A DNA stretch of 64,000 bases from Hybos culiciformis (lineage: Eukaryota > Arthropoda > Insecta > Diptera > Hybotidae), in contig OZ023274.1 in assembly GCA_964007475.1 (NCBI GenBank), forward strand, positions 76,395,303 to 76,459,302, written 5' to 3'. Position 1 is the first letter of the stretch, and each line of letters starts with the position of its first letter. Made by a program: the position numbers and the translations under genes. Below, one piece after another: positions 1 through 13,400 of this stretch. The notes under the pieces were generated by a model, which saw nothing but the letters and a program-made list of their open reading frames with translations, was not told where the DNA came from and ran no database searches.

Positions 1-1676
1 TCTGCCGGACTGTTTCAATTTAGTTTATTAAATTTAAGAATGGAAAATTTGAAGGTAATTAGAAGAGAATAATATTTCCGAAAATTAATTAATTTTTAAG
101 GTATTAAAAAGAAGGACGAAATTGTTCCCAAAACGTAACTTAGTCAATCAATTAAATTTTGCAAAATAAATATGAAAATGTTATTTGCTTTTAATATTCA
201 TAATGTAAAAACATCAATAGAAACGAAATACAAGTTATATAGTTTGTTTATTTGGAGTGAATAACGTTCGTTTTGGAAACTTAAATTCGCTTTTTGATTA
301 ACTACAAATATTATCCCATATTTTCAAATTAATCAATATAAATTACTAATTTATAAATAACAGTCAAGAAGCAAAGAAGGCTCTAATTGTGATTCTACAA
401 TTAATTATTTAAGGAACAGCTTCAATGATCACATAAAAGTTACTCGGTAAGCTAAAAATATAACTTAAATTGGTCCTAGCATTTGAAGGTAATATATTGT
501 ACATTATTTTATGTTATTTGAATTTTCAGATACTTGAACGAAATTAAAAGTTTGATAGAACTGGATTTTTTTGTGGAAATTATGATATCTTGCATATATA
601 TTTGTTTTGTGGTATATGAAATTTTAATGGTAAGAGTAGTAGTATTTTTTTTTTTTACATTTTTATGCCTAAAATCTTGATATCTTGTTTGTTCCAAAAT
701 TAAGTCATTATGTAAAACTGAAATTAAAAATCAATGTTTTTTTAAACCGAGCTTAGCTATTTTTGTCGACCGTCGTCGCCTTTATTCGTAGAACTTATTT
801 AAGAAATATAATGTCTCTATACAAGAAATTTATTTCTTAATTCTTTTTGAATTGAAACATTTATTTCTTAATTCTTTCTTAATTGGAACAAAAATGTTAA
901 CTATAATAACTTTAATAACTATAATATATTTTTGATTTACAGAATTTTGAAGTTAATGGTAACACCCTAGTTCAGGTTGTTTACACTTCAGTAGAACTTT
1001 CTGAGCTATTACTGTTAAGCGTAATTTGTGAGCTTTTGACAGATAAGGTAAGGTAACAGTTTTACGTTTAAACAAAAAAGAAAATTACTAGAAAATTTCA
1101 ATATATTTTAAATATCGAAGTGACAAAACTAACCCGATTTCGTTTTATTCATTTACCTGGGATTTCTATGATATTACTGGCATAGAACTCAAATAATATT
1201 TCAGGAAATAATAGTTAGATTACGACCCCGATTTTTAGCTTTTAAAATTTTTAATTTAAAAGTTTTTTCTAATTTTTGTATTTGACTTTAAATATTTATA
1301 TTCTTTTTATAAATTTTATAAACGGTTTCAAATTATATTTCCTTCTTGCATGTAAGACTTGTACTTAAGAATAATTGAAAATATACATTGTACATAAAAT
1401 TTCAGACTAATTACTTTACAACAGCTTTATACATGAGCGATTGGGAAGATCAACCGCTAGAAGTTAAAAAATATATTTTTATGATAATGCAGTTAACTCG
1501 TCGTCCATTTAGAATGAGAGCATACTTTATTGACATTGGAATGTCAAATTATCTTGCGGTAAGTTGAAAATAACTTTAATACATAGAATTAATATTAAAA
1601 TATTGTATTATTTTTTTTTGTTTTTTAGGTAATAAGAACATCGTTTAGTTTCTTCACAATGTTAAAAAATACTTGA
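1..1676 (+). CDS. Odorant receptor (7tm_6), 3' part only
   Basis: This is the 3' part of an insect odorant receptor gene whose 5' exons lie outside the window. Six exons splice in frame: 1-54, 364-446, 530-629, 943-1047, 1406-1558 and 1629-1676 (TGA). Exon lengths 83, 100, 105, 153 and 48 match the last five exons of the two complete receptors downstream, which supports the model. The C terminus has the usual receptor signature: a conserved Tyr-Met-Ser-Asp-Trp stretch, then RPFRMRAYFIDIG, then a short last exon ending MLKNT. Known role of the family: odour-gated ion channels in sensory-neuron membranes that work with the co-receptor Orco, with the C terminus in the cytoplasm. The protein is closer to the 3745-9071 receptor than to the 10457-13812 one. 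Ligand unknown. Confidence 0.88.
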
Positions 1677-3744
1677 AGTTCGCATTCTTAAGTAATGGAG
1701 ATTCGCTATATTATGATAATAAAATTACGAAATGAATGTAATATTTTAAAATTTGTGTTATTTATCAATAATTATATTCAATAAAAATTATAAAAACTAG
1801 AATAATCTACCAAAATTTCTTTACAAATAAAGCTATAAAAATACCCAACTTGCGCTATCTTCGGCTTTAAAATTACTTAATGAAAATGTATCTTCATATC
1901 ATTTTTTAGGATAAAACTAAGTGTTTTCCAATAACTATCCATATTGCAGTGTTTAAATTTTTCGATTAGAATGTTTATTCTTTCAAATTTTTAATATTAT
2001 TAATATTATTGCAACTAAAATAAAACATTCCAGAACCATAGATCTGTTAATAGGCCATTTTAGTTTTGACTTGATTACAATACACTTTCATAACTCTTTT
2101 CTATTGGAATAATAAAATTTCACTCATATCATTTTTTATGATATAAAATTAAACTTTATAATCTTCAACCACCTGTCTTTTAACGATAAGAATAATTTTA
2201 ATTTTAAATGTATAATACATGATAAAATGGTAGAATTAACTATGAATACATATTGGTTTGCATGTTTTTTAACCCGTTTTCCATTAAAAAATAAAAAAAA
2301 AAGAGTAAATATTTTGTGTCTGTCTGTCCCACACTAAAATGCTTAAACTATGAAACTTCTTGGCGCATTTCGATCATTTAAATGCCAAAATCTACCTAAT
2401 TTTGTTCACTTTCTATCAAGCTAAAAAGTGAGATTTGTCGATTACGGGTTTGGGAGTACACCTGCTTGGTGTACCAAAAATAATTTCGTATACCAAAAAT
2501 TATAAAAATCATAAAATAATAAATTAATTATCCAGGTCTAATTTTTTAATTATTTAGCCAGAAGGGATGGAAAATTATAATAAAAATTGAATTTAACCCA
2601 ACCCTAAAGTTTAAATATTCTATACAATAATGTTTAAAAATTTAATTTATAATAAATTTAATTATAAGTTACCGCGGTTTGTGTTAGTATTTATTAAATA
2701 AGTGTTATTATTTCTCACATAATTAAAATCAAATATGAATTACATATATATTTGTGATTAAAAATTATTTTACATCAGTATCTACACAAATATTTTATTA
2801 TTTTCCGTGACAAATAATTATAATAATTATAATAATACAAATAATTATAATAATTATTTTGTTGGAAATTGAATATATAACTTAATATTCTTTTTGTAGT
2901 AACTCACATTAAACTCTTCTCGTATTCCTCTATATTTTGTTTTATAGATTTATCAAGCATCTGGTTTTTTAAAAATAAATTTTTATTTTCTAGAAAAAAT
3001 TAAAATAATAGATATAAGGTTTTAAATAAAGTGTAATAGACTTTAGTGTTGATTTTTTAAACAATCCGAGCCATTAGAGACAAGTCGCTAACGATAAGGA
3101 TTTAAGAATACGATGTGAGTTGTGTACTTTACATTATATGATATGAACTAGGATTGAACTAGGAGACAGCTGTTTAACCGTACCAATAAACTTTATTTAA
3201 AAATAAATCAAAACTAAATTGAACACGAATTGCTTTAGATTTAGATATAACGATTATAACAGCGGCTAATATATACCTCTACGATATTAAAGTTGACCCT
3301 TCATTATCACCAAAACCTAAATTAATTTACCAATTAATATAATTACTGTTTCTTTCTAACTGAGATTTGTCATGTAAGAACTAGTTGTCATGTAAGAACT
3401 AGCGTAGGTTGAATTGATACTTTCAATTCACTAATTGCTATAAAATAACTCAGGGATGTTTAAATTTAAGTTATTAATAGTTCTGGAAAATATTTTCACA
3501 ATGTAATTTATTAATAGAAAAATGAATAATGTCAAATTCAAGTTTGTCATAAAGAAATATTGTTGTGTTCTTACTAAATAGTTAATTTTTTACATTTTGT
3601 TGTTACCAATTAAAAAAAAAACCAACTTAAATCGATAATTATATAAAATTTAATATTTTAAAATATCCACACTTAATTTAAAAATATTCATCCTAATTAA
3701 CTACTCGTACTTTATATTTTAATTTAACTTGAAATTTTTTCAAA
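1677..3744. other. Intergenic, A+T-rich
   Basis: No gene is supported between the first and second receptor genes. The stretch is low-complexity A+T-rich sequence. The only structure I note is a tandem pair of an 18-base unit beginning GTCATGTAAGAACTAG near 3368-3405. The promoter of the second receptor should lie at the right end, but no clear TATA box stands out. Confidence 0.5.
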
Positions 3745-6700
3745 ATGATGCAATGGCTAAAAAAATATTGTATATCAATGGCCTTACCGCCATCAGTTTT
3801 TGCCAAAATTGAATTATCTTTCATTATAAAGCCTTTTATAATTGTTGGATTATTATTGGATTCAAGATCAAAGTTTAGTATCGTAAGGTTATTAATTGGA
3901 TGGATTATGGGTGGAGTATATTCTGCAATGCAAGTTATGCAGGTTTTTTTTACAATAAGTATACTTTTATTAACTAGGCAAAAAATTTATAAAGTTACCC
4001 AGGAAATTTCTATTATCTTATTATAGAGTTTAGATTAAACTATAAAACACAAGGCTCAGACATTCAACAAGACACGTAAACTTTCATATCTACAATATTT
4101 ATCCAGAGAATTGAAATACAATTTATTTTAACATGGACCTTTCTTTACAATATAATTATATATTATTTAAATTTACCACAAACATAACTCAGAATAATTA
4201 ATTAAATTTTTTTGGCATCATAACATGTGGCTAAAAAATAGGTATACAGAATTTAAGTTATTGTAAAAACATTTTTCACTCCCGAATTTTCGGATTTCAA
4301 CATAAAAACAGTTTTGAGTGATATTCCATATTCGATAAATTGTTTTATTAAAAGAACTATATAAAAGTATGTATAATGTCAGAAATTTCAGTTCCCATTG
4401 TTTAAACGGAATAACAATATTTTTTGTTTCTAAATTTTATTACTTTCTTTAAGGTTCTTTGTGTTATTTTTGGTAATTGGAAAAATATCCACTCAATATC
4501 AATTCTACTGTCAACAATATTTTCGGTTAATATTGCCTTGTTCCAAATTTGGCGTTTTATTTATAATCAACGAAGTAAGTTTGAAATTAATTGTTTAATT
4601 TTCAAGTGTATTTTTATTTATTTGATTTTTGTTATTCGAATATTGCTGGATCAAACTTTTATTATTATTTGTTTTAAAATTAATCAATTATTTTTTAATA
4701 AAATTTGAAAATTTAAATAGTCGAAATATTTACTTCATTTCAAAACATCTTCTTACAAAGAAATTTATTTTTTATTTGATTCTACAGGATTTTCTAAACT
4801 CATTATGTACTTAGATGATTTTATTCAAGAAATGATTGAAATGAACGACTCGAAACAATTGGAAATTTACAATGATTTTCAACGTAAAGCATCAAAAACA
4901 GGACGATTTCTTTTAATTTTTGGACCTTTTTGTTTTTGGTTGGTGTTTTTTAATACCATACCATATTATTTTAATAAAGATTTTAGAGAATTAAAAGATG
5001 TAAGTTAATTAAATTCATTCAAATGACCTAAAGATTAATCAAATCTATTTTGTTTTAGCATTTTGCGAGTGAAGATCTTCCTTTCCTGCATCTGGCCTAT
5101 CCATTTAAATTGTTTTTTTCGAATAATTATTGTGCTCTATTTTTTTCATTAATTGCAATAATTTCAGCTCAATTTTCTGTCATTTACTGGAAATGTTTAA
5201 TGATTTATTTTTATTTTGCCGGAATGTTTCAATTTAGTTTATTAAATTTAAGAAAGGACAATTTGAAGGTACTTATAATTATTAATGTTAATGATGGGAA
5301 TAATATTTCTCTAAATTTATTTATTTTTAAGAAAATGGAAAGACAGACGAATATTTTTACGGCATTTGTTTTTAAAACATTTCTTATTAAATTTAATGAA
5401 TTTTCTATTAAATTACCAACAATTATATTATAAAAATACCTTTAGAATACCAAAAAATTCAATCAATGCCTTTAACTTAAGCATTACTATCTATTCTCAA
5501 ATACCATTTATATGTATATAAAATTTTAATTATTGTTTCAGTCAAGTAGCAAAAAACATTCTAATTATGATTCCACAATTAATTATTTACGGAATAGCTT
5601 CAAAAAACATAAAAAAGTTACTTGGTAAGAGCGAAAATATAAATAAAGTTGGCAGCTGGTGACTTTTTTTAGTCCGGAGGCAATAAAATTTTTTCGAAAG
5701 AAAGCAATTATTAATTTTTTTATTATGGAAATATACCTAAAATTGGTCTCTGTTAGTTTAGATAAAGATTATTGTGTTAACATTTTTACACCAGAATTCA
5801 CAATTTACCATTCAAAACGGAAAAACCAAAAGAGGAAATAGCTAATTTTAAATTAAAAATTTTTTTTGCAATTAATATTGCTAGTGCTACTACCCGAAAA
5901 TTTTTAGAATAAAAGAATTCTAACTAAAAAAATTTCAATTAGTGCAATTTGTTATCAAAAATAATTTAACTACACTAAAAAATGTTTTTATTTAGAATAT
6001 TTTAGTCACAATATTTTTTATTGCACAGACTTTCGGAAATTCATTAAAAAAAAACAAAATTTTCTGAAATTCAAAATTAATTTTAGAGCCCGTTCCCAAA
6101 CTGAGATTATTTTAAATCTTAAAATATACCTTTTCTGCTCAAGAAAATTCCTTTTTTTCAGAAATTGAAATAGGCTTGACATTTAATCTGTATCATCTGC
6201 AACGTCTGCTTAAATTTTCAATTTTTTGTTTTTTTTAAAAATGAGGTGCACTAAAAAGTACACCTATAAACTGAGTTTGTTATGGGAAATTTAAAATTTC
6301 CCTTTGCAGATTTTTAAAATATAAAATATCATTTCGGAACGATTTTTACGTCAAAAAATCTTGATTTGTAAAATAATTGTAAAATAACAGCTGTAAAATC
6401 GTGTCGTTCCAAAACTAGAAATTCTAGAAACTAAAATAATTTCTCAGTTTCTAAAAAAGTTTCAGTTTGGGAACGGGCTCTTTTAAGTCGCTAAAAAAAC
6501 AAAATAATCATCAAATGTTGCAATAGGCTCTCACGACAAAGCAACTTTTTTTTACGCAACAAACTGCATTTCTATTAGTAGATTATTGTATATCGCGATT
6601 TCCATAAAAAAAGTAAGCCGTTTGTAACCCGTACGTAATGCATATTTTGTTAGGAAAATTTTTTTATTTTTAGTAGATTCGGAACCAACTTAAACTATGG

Positions 6701-9071
6701 TTGGGCTTAATTTTCCTCTACTTTGCAAAAACACAAACATTTTTGAAATCTAGTAAAAAATAAAAAAGTTTTCCTATCAAAATATGGATAACGTACGGTG
6801 TACAAAAAAAGTACTTTTTTTATGGAAATCGCGATATGTAACTAAATTTGTTATTAATTAAGAGTTCTGTATACACAAAAATACATTGACACGACTCAAT
6901 ACTTATATCACGAGATCGAAGGTCGAGTGATATAAATTGACAAGTGTCAATGTATTTTTGTGTAAATACAGAACGAGTTGAATAACAAATTTTGTTTACA
7001 TATCCAATATACTGTTTTAATGCGTAGGGGAGAGGTAGTTGCAAAGAGAGAATATTTTTTCTTCTCATATTTTCTCATTTTTCTCATTTTTTGTTTGTAT
7101 TTGGCTGTATTGAAATATTGTGAGAGATATTATGTTTGTTTAGGTATTACGTAATATTCAATACGAAACATCTAAATGATTTCATCTAAATTTTTTCATT
7201 ATTTACGCAGATGCATCTAAATGATTGCATGTGTATTGACGCATATAATACTCCATTTAGTGATCGTTATGTTGTATTTAGTGCTATAGAATTTAGATCA
7301 CTAAATGGAGTATTATATGCGTCAATACTTATGCAATCATTTAGATGCATCTGCGTAAATAATGAAAAAATTTAGATGCATCAGCGAATATAATGAAAAA
7401 ATTTATATGCATCAGCGTGAATAATGAAATCATTTAGATGTTTCGTATTGAATATTACGTAATACCTAAACAAACATAATATCTCTCACAATATTTCAAT
7501 ACAGCCAAATACAAAAAAAAAAAAAATGAGAAAAAATGAGAAGAAAAAATATTCTCTCTTTGCAACTACCTCTCCCGTACGCATTAAAACAGTATATTGG
7601 ATATGTAAACAAAATTTGTTATACAACTCGTTCTGTATTTACACAAAAATACATTGACACTTGTCAATTTATATCACTCGACCTTCGGTCTCGTGATATA
7701 AGTATTGACTCGTGTCAATGTATGTTTGTGTATACAGAACTCTTAATTAATAACAAATTTAGTTACATATACAATAATCTACTATTAGAGGCTTGCCTAT
7801 ATTCGAATAATGAATTTAAGGTAATAAAGAATATAAGGATAATGGAAAAATATAAATTATGTGTAATAAAATATCTATGAAAGTATAAAGAATGCATCTA
7901 CATATTATTGATAGAACTAAAGTATAGCATTTTGTATAGAATGAAGTAGAGGTAAATTTTTTGTATGCTATTTCGAAACTTTTGAGGAGGCATTGCCTCC
8001 TAAGCCTCCTCTGACGAGGTCCTCTGCATTGATGTATTTGAAGATTGATATATTCTATATTTTTATATATAATAAAATCTTTATATACATTCGAATTTTA
8101 GGTATTTAAATGAAATTAAAAGTTTAGTAGAATTGGATTTTTTTGTGGAAATCATGATAGCTTGCATGTACATTTGTTTTGTTGTTTATGAAATTGTAAT
8201 GGTAAGAGTATTTTTTGCATTTTAAATAAACAACGCAATAATAAAAAAATATTTACTAATTATTGTTTGTTACTGTTGTAATTAAGATAGTAAATGAAAA
8301 AATCAAACTTTTACAGCATTTTGAAGTTAATAGTAACACCCTTGTTCAGATTGTTTATGCTTCAGTAGAAATTTTCCTGTTATTAATATTAAGCGCAGTT
8401 TCTGAGATCCTAACATATGAGGTAAGTAGATTTTTGTTTGATCAAAATCTAGATAAAAAAATTAAAAACTATACCAATTTGCCAGGAAAGCAGAATCAAA
8501 ACTTTCAAACACTTAAAAATAAGTGGAAAAAAATATTTTTACTTAAAATTAAAATCCCCTGGATGAGATTTGAAATATTTGTTTTCTAAATTTTAATTTT
8601 ATTGTTTCTGTATTTTTATTCAGCATAAAACAGATTCAAGCTTATTTTCGTTTTTCGTTTAGTTTAAGATAATTAAAATTTACCTAAATTTTCAGAGTAA
8701 TCATTATACCACAGCTTTATACATGAGTAACTGGGAAGATCAACCTTTACAAGTTAAAAAGTATATCTTAATGATAATGCAGTTAACTTGTCGTCCATTT
8801 AGAATGAGAGCATATTTTATTGACATTGGAATGTCAAATTATCTTACGGTAAGTTTTATTTCTAATATAAATTTTTCATTGGTATATCTTAATATAAGCT
8901 TTAGGTTATTTCGTAAGAATCAAAATTATGTTCATTATAATATGTATTCAAATATTATATCTAAATAGTTGGATATTAATTTCGTCTAATTATTTTTTAT
9001 TATTTTCTTTTATTTTTTTTTAGGTAATAAAAACATCTGTAAGTTTTGTGACAATGTTAAAAAATACTTGA
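3745..9071 (+). CDS. Odorant receptor (7tm_6), complete, nine exons
   Basis: Complete odorant receptor. Exons: 3745-3942, 4454-4574, 4788-4999, 5059-5268, 5542-5624, 8102-8201, 8317-8421, 8696-8848 and 9024-9071 (TGA). They join in frame to 1230 nt, or 409 residues, the usual receptor length. All introns are GT-AG. Two ATGs lie side by side; starting at 3748 makes exon 1 the same length as in the neighbour. Hydrophobic segments run through the protein, and the last three exons carry the conserved C terminus (WEDQPLQVKKY, then RPFRMRAYFIDIG, ending MLKNT). Family role: odour-gated cation channel with Orco. Intron 5 (5625-8101) is about 2.5 kb against roughly 80-220 bases in the sister genes, because transposable elements have inserted there; exon ends and phases are undamaged. 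Confidence 0.9.
6086..6480. mobile_element. 395-bp MITE-like element, 5-bp duplication
   Basis: A short inverted-repeat element in intron 5 of the second receptor. The left end starts GAGCCCGTTCCCAAACTGA and the right end is its reverse complement. TTTTA flanks both sides (6081-6085 and 6481-6485), consistent with a 5-bp target duplication. No transposase is encoded. The superfamily is not certain. Confidence 0.75.
6577..7784. mobile_element. Two head-to-head Helentron/HINE-like copies forming a ~1-kb inverted repeat
   Basis: Both outer ends carry the same motif: TAGTAGATTATTG on the left and CAATAATCTACTA on the right. The sequence folds back on itself around 7263-7290. Each half contains a palindrome of about 195 bases centred on CGACCTTCGGTC (7591-7784 on the right; the left copy is split by a 242-bp insertion), a linker, and copies of a ~31-base unit containing GATGCATCTAAATGATTTC. 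The left half is in reverse and the right half in forward orientation. Open frames of 82 and 114 codons arise from the palindrome and are probably not genes. The same family recurs at 26541-27300, 35121-35909, 41649-43079 and 47130-47544. Confidence 0.7.
6593..6834. mobile_element. 242-bp TA-flanked MITE nested in the palindrome
   Basis: Inverted termini TCGCGATTTCCATAAAAAAA and their complement bound the element, with TA on both sides (6591-6592, 6835-6836). The uninterrupted counterpart in the right half (7762-7784) shows the empty site, so the insertion is well defined. A TA duplication fits a Tc1/mariner-type non-autonomous element. Confidence 0.72.
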
Positions 9072-10456
9072 AGTACTATATACGATATTAAGAAATGGAA
9101 ATGTAATTAATGATAATATTATTGTAAGAATAAAATATATTTTAAATTTAGTGTTACTAAAATTCATTTCATCTATTTACAATAAGAATATTATGTTAAT
9201 AAAAAAAAAATAATAAAAAGAACAATAAATCTAAAAATTAGATAAATGCAATGTAATGTTTTTTTTTAAATAAAGGATAAGATTAGATTTATAACATTCA
9301 AAAGTAAAACAGTTTTGGAATATAAAATACTTTTTTAATTCTAAAATTCTTTTAAAATCAATTTTTTTCCGTATTGTAATTTTTCTAGGTGTGGGCAGAC
9401 GTTTGAAAAAATCAATTCTTCATTCTTTTTAATTTGGTATATGGTGCTAGTAAATAATATATACGATTTCCCTCCCTTTCCAAAAAATCATAATTGCTTA
9501 TATTGCTTTTAATAATTTTTAAAGTATTAAAATTTAGTTTTGATATTCCTTCAATATATATGTATATAAGACAAGCAATNNNNNNNNNNNNNNNNNNNNN
9601 NNNNNNNNNNNNNNNNNNNNNNNNNNNNNNNNNNNNNNNNNNNNNNNNNNNNNNNNNNNNNNNNNNNNNNNNNNNNNNNNNNNNNNNNNNNNNNNNNNNN
9701 NNNNNNNNNNNNNNNNNNNNNNNNNNNNNNNNNNNNNNNNNNNNNNNNNNNNNNNNNNNNNNNNNNNNNNNNNNNNNNNGATTATGAATTTATAGACAAT
9801 ATAATTCTTGACTTGATTTTTCTTTAACTGAAATAAGAACAATTTAAATAGTTTGTTTTGTCTTCCTGTTGCCCATTTTTAGGTCAGTCCGGTTAACAGA
9901 AAAAAACGGCATAGATTTTTAGTCGCTATGGAAAGCAAAATAGAGGCTATATACTTGTTTTTTTATGTATGGTTTTTATTATGTATATAGATGTAAAAAA
10001 TCAATTTTAAATTTTGAATTTTACATGCGGCTAGTTCAGATCACTCAATCAGCCACTGATGAGATTATAGTGGGTAAATATGACCAACCAAACTTGCATT
10101 TTAGCCAAATGATGATTATTCTTTGTACAACTTTAATCACTTAAGTAATTTGAATTTGAAAAGGTGGATGGTAATAAAGAACATATATATGTAATGTACA
10201 TATATGGTATTCATGTAATAATATTATATTTTGTTCTCAAATGCTGATTTAAATAATTTATAATAAAATTTTTTTTATAATAATTATATTATTCTTTCAC
10301 ATTTAAATTTTTAATGAATTAATTATTTATAAAATTAATTATATTTTCAACACCTATACGAATAATATTAAAATAATTACTGTTTTATTCATATTAATAT
10401 CAGTAGAAAATTATCACTTCAGCTATTTATTTCATTTTGAAATAATAAACTTGACA
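9072..10456. other. Intergenic region with assembly gap
   Basis: No gene is supported between the second and third receptors. Positions 9580-9779 are a run of 200 N, a typical placeholder of unknown true length. Open frames overlapping it are artefacts. The remainder is A+T-rich. Confidence 0.8.
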
Positions 10457-13400
10457 ATGCTAAAAATCAAAACTTATTGCAAGTCAATGGCTTTGCCAAA
10501 TACAGTTTTTTCCAAAAAAGTTCTTCGATTCAATGTATTGCCATTTGTAATGTCTGGCTTATTAATAGATTCAAAAGAAAAATTTCCCATAATTCATCTT
10601 ATTTTTGGGTGGTTTATAGTCTTCTATGGCATGGCAATACAAATATTGCAGGTATTTATCGTATGAAATTAATAATTTTTTTTTTCTATTTTTCCTGAAG
10701 AAAAATACTTGTTTCTCGTTTCCATTTTTTTCAGGCTCTGTCTGTTGTTTATGGTGACTGGAAAGATATTCATTCTATATCCATTCTAATATCAACAATA
10801 TTTTCTATAAATACAAGTCTATTTCAATTATGTCATTTTGCATTCAATCAAAAGAGTATGTATTAAATTATTCCAAATCAAGAATTAAGTTTTAAATTAA
10901 GGTGGCGTTCTTGAACAAGAAAGATATTTAATAAAACTACTCCTTATTATATTAAGTTTAATTTATAAATTTTATTTGTACAGGATTTGCTCAAGTTATC
11001 AAGCATTTGGATTCTTTTATTGATGATATTCTAAATGAAAATCATCCAGATGAAATCGAAATTTATAAAAAATATGAAAAAAATGCAAGAAATTTTGGGA
11101 AGGCTATGATATATATTGGTCCTTTTTGTTTTAGTGCTGTACTTTTTAATGCTGCTGCATATTATTTCAGAAAAGATTTTTTAGAAATGACAAACGTAAG
11201 ATTTTTATAAAACTTTATGTTAAAATTTAATAATTATAAAACAAGATAAATAATATTAATAATGTTCTGTTTTTTTTCTAGCCTTTTGAACATGATGATG
11301 TCCCCATGTTAACTTTGACCTTGCCTTTAAAAGTATTTTTTACAAACAATTTTGTTGTATTTTTTCTTTCTGTAACTGCAGTTGCTATAGCTCAGTTTTC
11401 AATCATTTATTGGAAGTGTTTGATGATCTTTTTTTTTTATTCTGGAACTTTTCAAATGAATATTATAAGTTTTAGAGTTCAAACTTGGAAGGTAATAATC
11501 ATAAGATAAACTTTATTTATTAAATAAATAATAATATTATTGCGGTTTTTTTTTCGGTGTTGGATTTGTGAGAACTCGTTATATGTAGATTGAATTCTGA
11601 AGTTTTTTCATCTTCCGGGAACCGAAATAAATTCAGCTAACTATAGCTTTAATTTTCAAAAACAATATTGTAATAACAAATTAAAGAAGCATTAACTTTT
11701 CAAATAACCATATAGTACATAATTCCAAAATATAAAGTGATGCCAAATAAAAATTCGCAAGTTTCAACATTGGAGAAGCAGTAAAGAATTTATTTTGCTG
11801 CGATCACATTTTGAAAACATAGTTTTGTCAGCGATGTTTTAAATATTCAGGATGGATATGGATTATGAATATATTTTTAAATATTTATTTTCAGTAATTT
11901 TTTTTTTACAGATTTTGAAAAAATATGAAGACGATGAAAATTATATTCTTAATTATCTTAAAATATGTACAAATAAACATAAAGTAATAGTGGGGTAAGT
12001 CGAATAGTTTCTCATATAGTTCAAATAGTTTCATTTCAAAATTACTACACATCTCTCCTATAAACAAAATCGATAATTATAAAAAAATTTAAACTTTTAA
12101 TTTAAAAAGATTTAATTTAAAAACATACTTTCAGGATTTTAATTTTAATTTTTTATTACAATTAATCAAAAAATGATGCCAATATTACTATTTCCTTAAA
12201 AATTTCTATTTTCAGATATTTAAACGAACTAAAAAATTTAGTTGAAATGGATTTTTTTGTCGAAATAGCAGTATCATGTGTTTATATATGTTTTGTAGTA
12301 TATGAGCTGACGACGGTTAGTATATAAATATTATCGTCAAAATCTTTTTCTGTTATTGAAATAAGTTCAAAAAAAAACACACGGTTTTCTAATTTAAATA
12401 TGTACTTACCAAAAACTCAGTATTAGACTTAGAAAAAATTTTTTTTTGTTAGAAAACTTGTTGACATAGATATATTTAACTAAAAATTAAAATCAGAAGC
12501 AATATATATATGTGTTAATATAATATAATATTTTTTTTTAAATTTTCAGATAAGTATAATTTTTAATATCTAATTATATGAATAATTTAGTGCTATTACA
12601 TTGAATTTCACTTTATTATAATACTTCAATTAATAAAATTTAATCCTTTAATGAGCGATAAACGTATATGTATGTTTATAATTAACATATAAGTAGTTAA
12701 CTTTATCTTTAGAAGTTTTCAGTTATTTTTTCAGTTATACACCTTTCCCGAGGTATTTATAATTTTTATGAACAAAAAAATTATTTTTAAATGAGCCGTT
12801 TATTTTGAAAGTGGTTTAAGTCCATTTTTCAAAAAAAAATAGTTAATGATAACAATAAGCACAATAGTATATATTCTTTTTATTTATAAACAATTTTAGT
12901 CTAGTATCATTAAAACCGCTTTGATTTTGACACTCTTGAAAATTAGGTTATGGAAATATTAATGTATATTTTTAAATGAATTCAAACACAAAACCTTAAA
13001 TATCTCAATACAATATGGACTTAAACCACTTTCAAAATAAACGGCTCAAATATTTGATTTCTTATCAAACCTATACAAGATATATCTTCTGGAATTTCAT
13101 TTTCTCTTCATTCACTAGACAAGTGGTTATAGCATTGAATAATAGTTAGTATAGTTAACCTTTCAAGTTTGAAATTAGGGAAATTTTTTTTGGATGGAAT
13201 AATTGTGATTGACAATGTTTATTACATTTTAATTATAAAAAATTTTAATATAATACGTGTACATACATTATATTATGTATGTGGAATTTATTCAAATATT
13301 CTTAATTTTTTTTTAGCATTTCGAATTTAATAGTAATACTTTCATATTCATTCTGTACCTTGTTGCGGAGAGTCAAGAATTGTTATGGTTAAGTATATTT

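Noticed and set aside
6820..7880. Two similar open frames of 82 and 114 codons as protein genes
   Set aside because: They are two arms of a palindromic mobile element; the similarity follows from the repeat and no signal, domain or splice structure supports a protein.
9494..9842. Open frames spanning the N run
   Set aside because: Almost all of their codons are N; they exist only because the gap has no stops.
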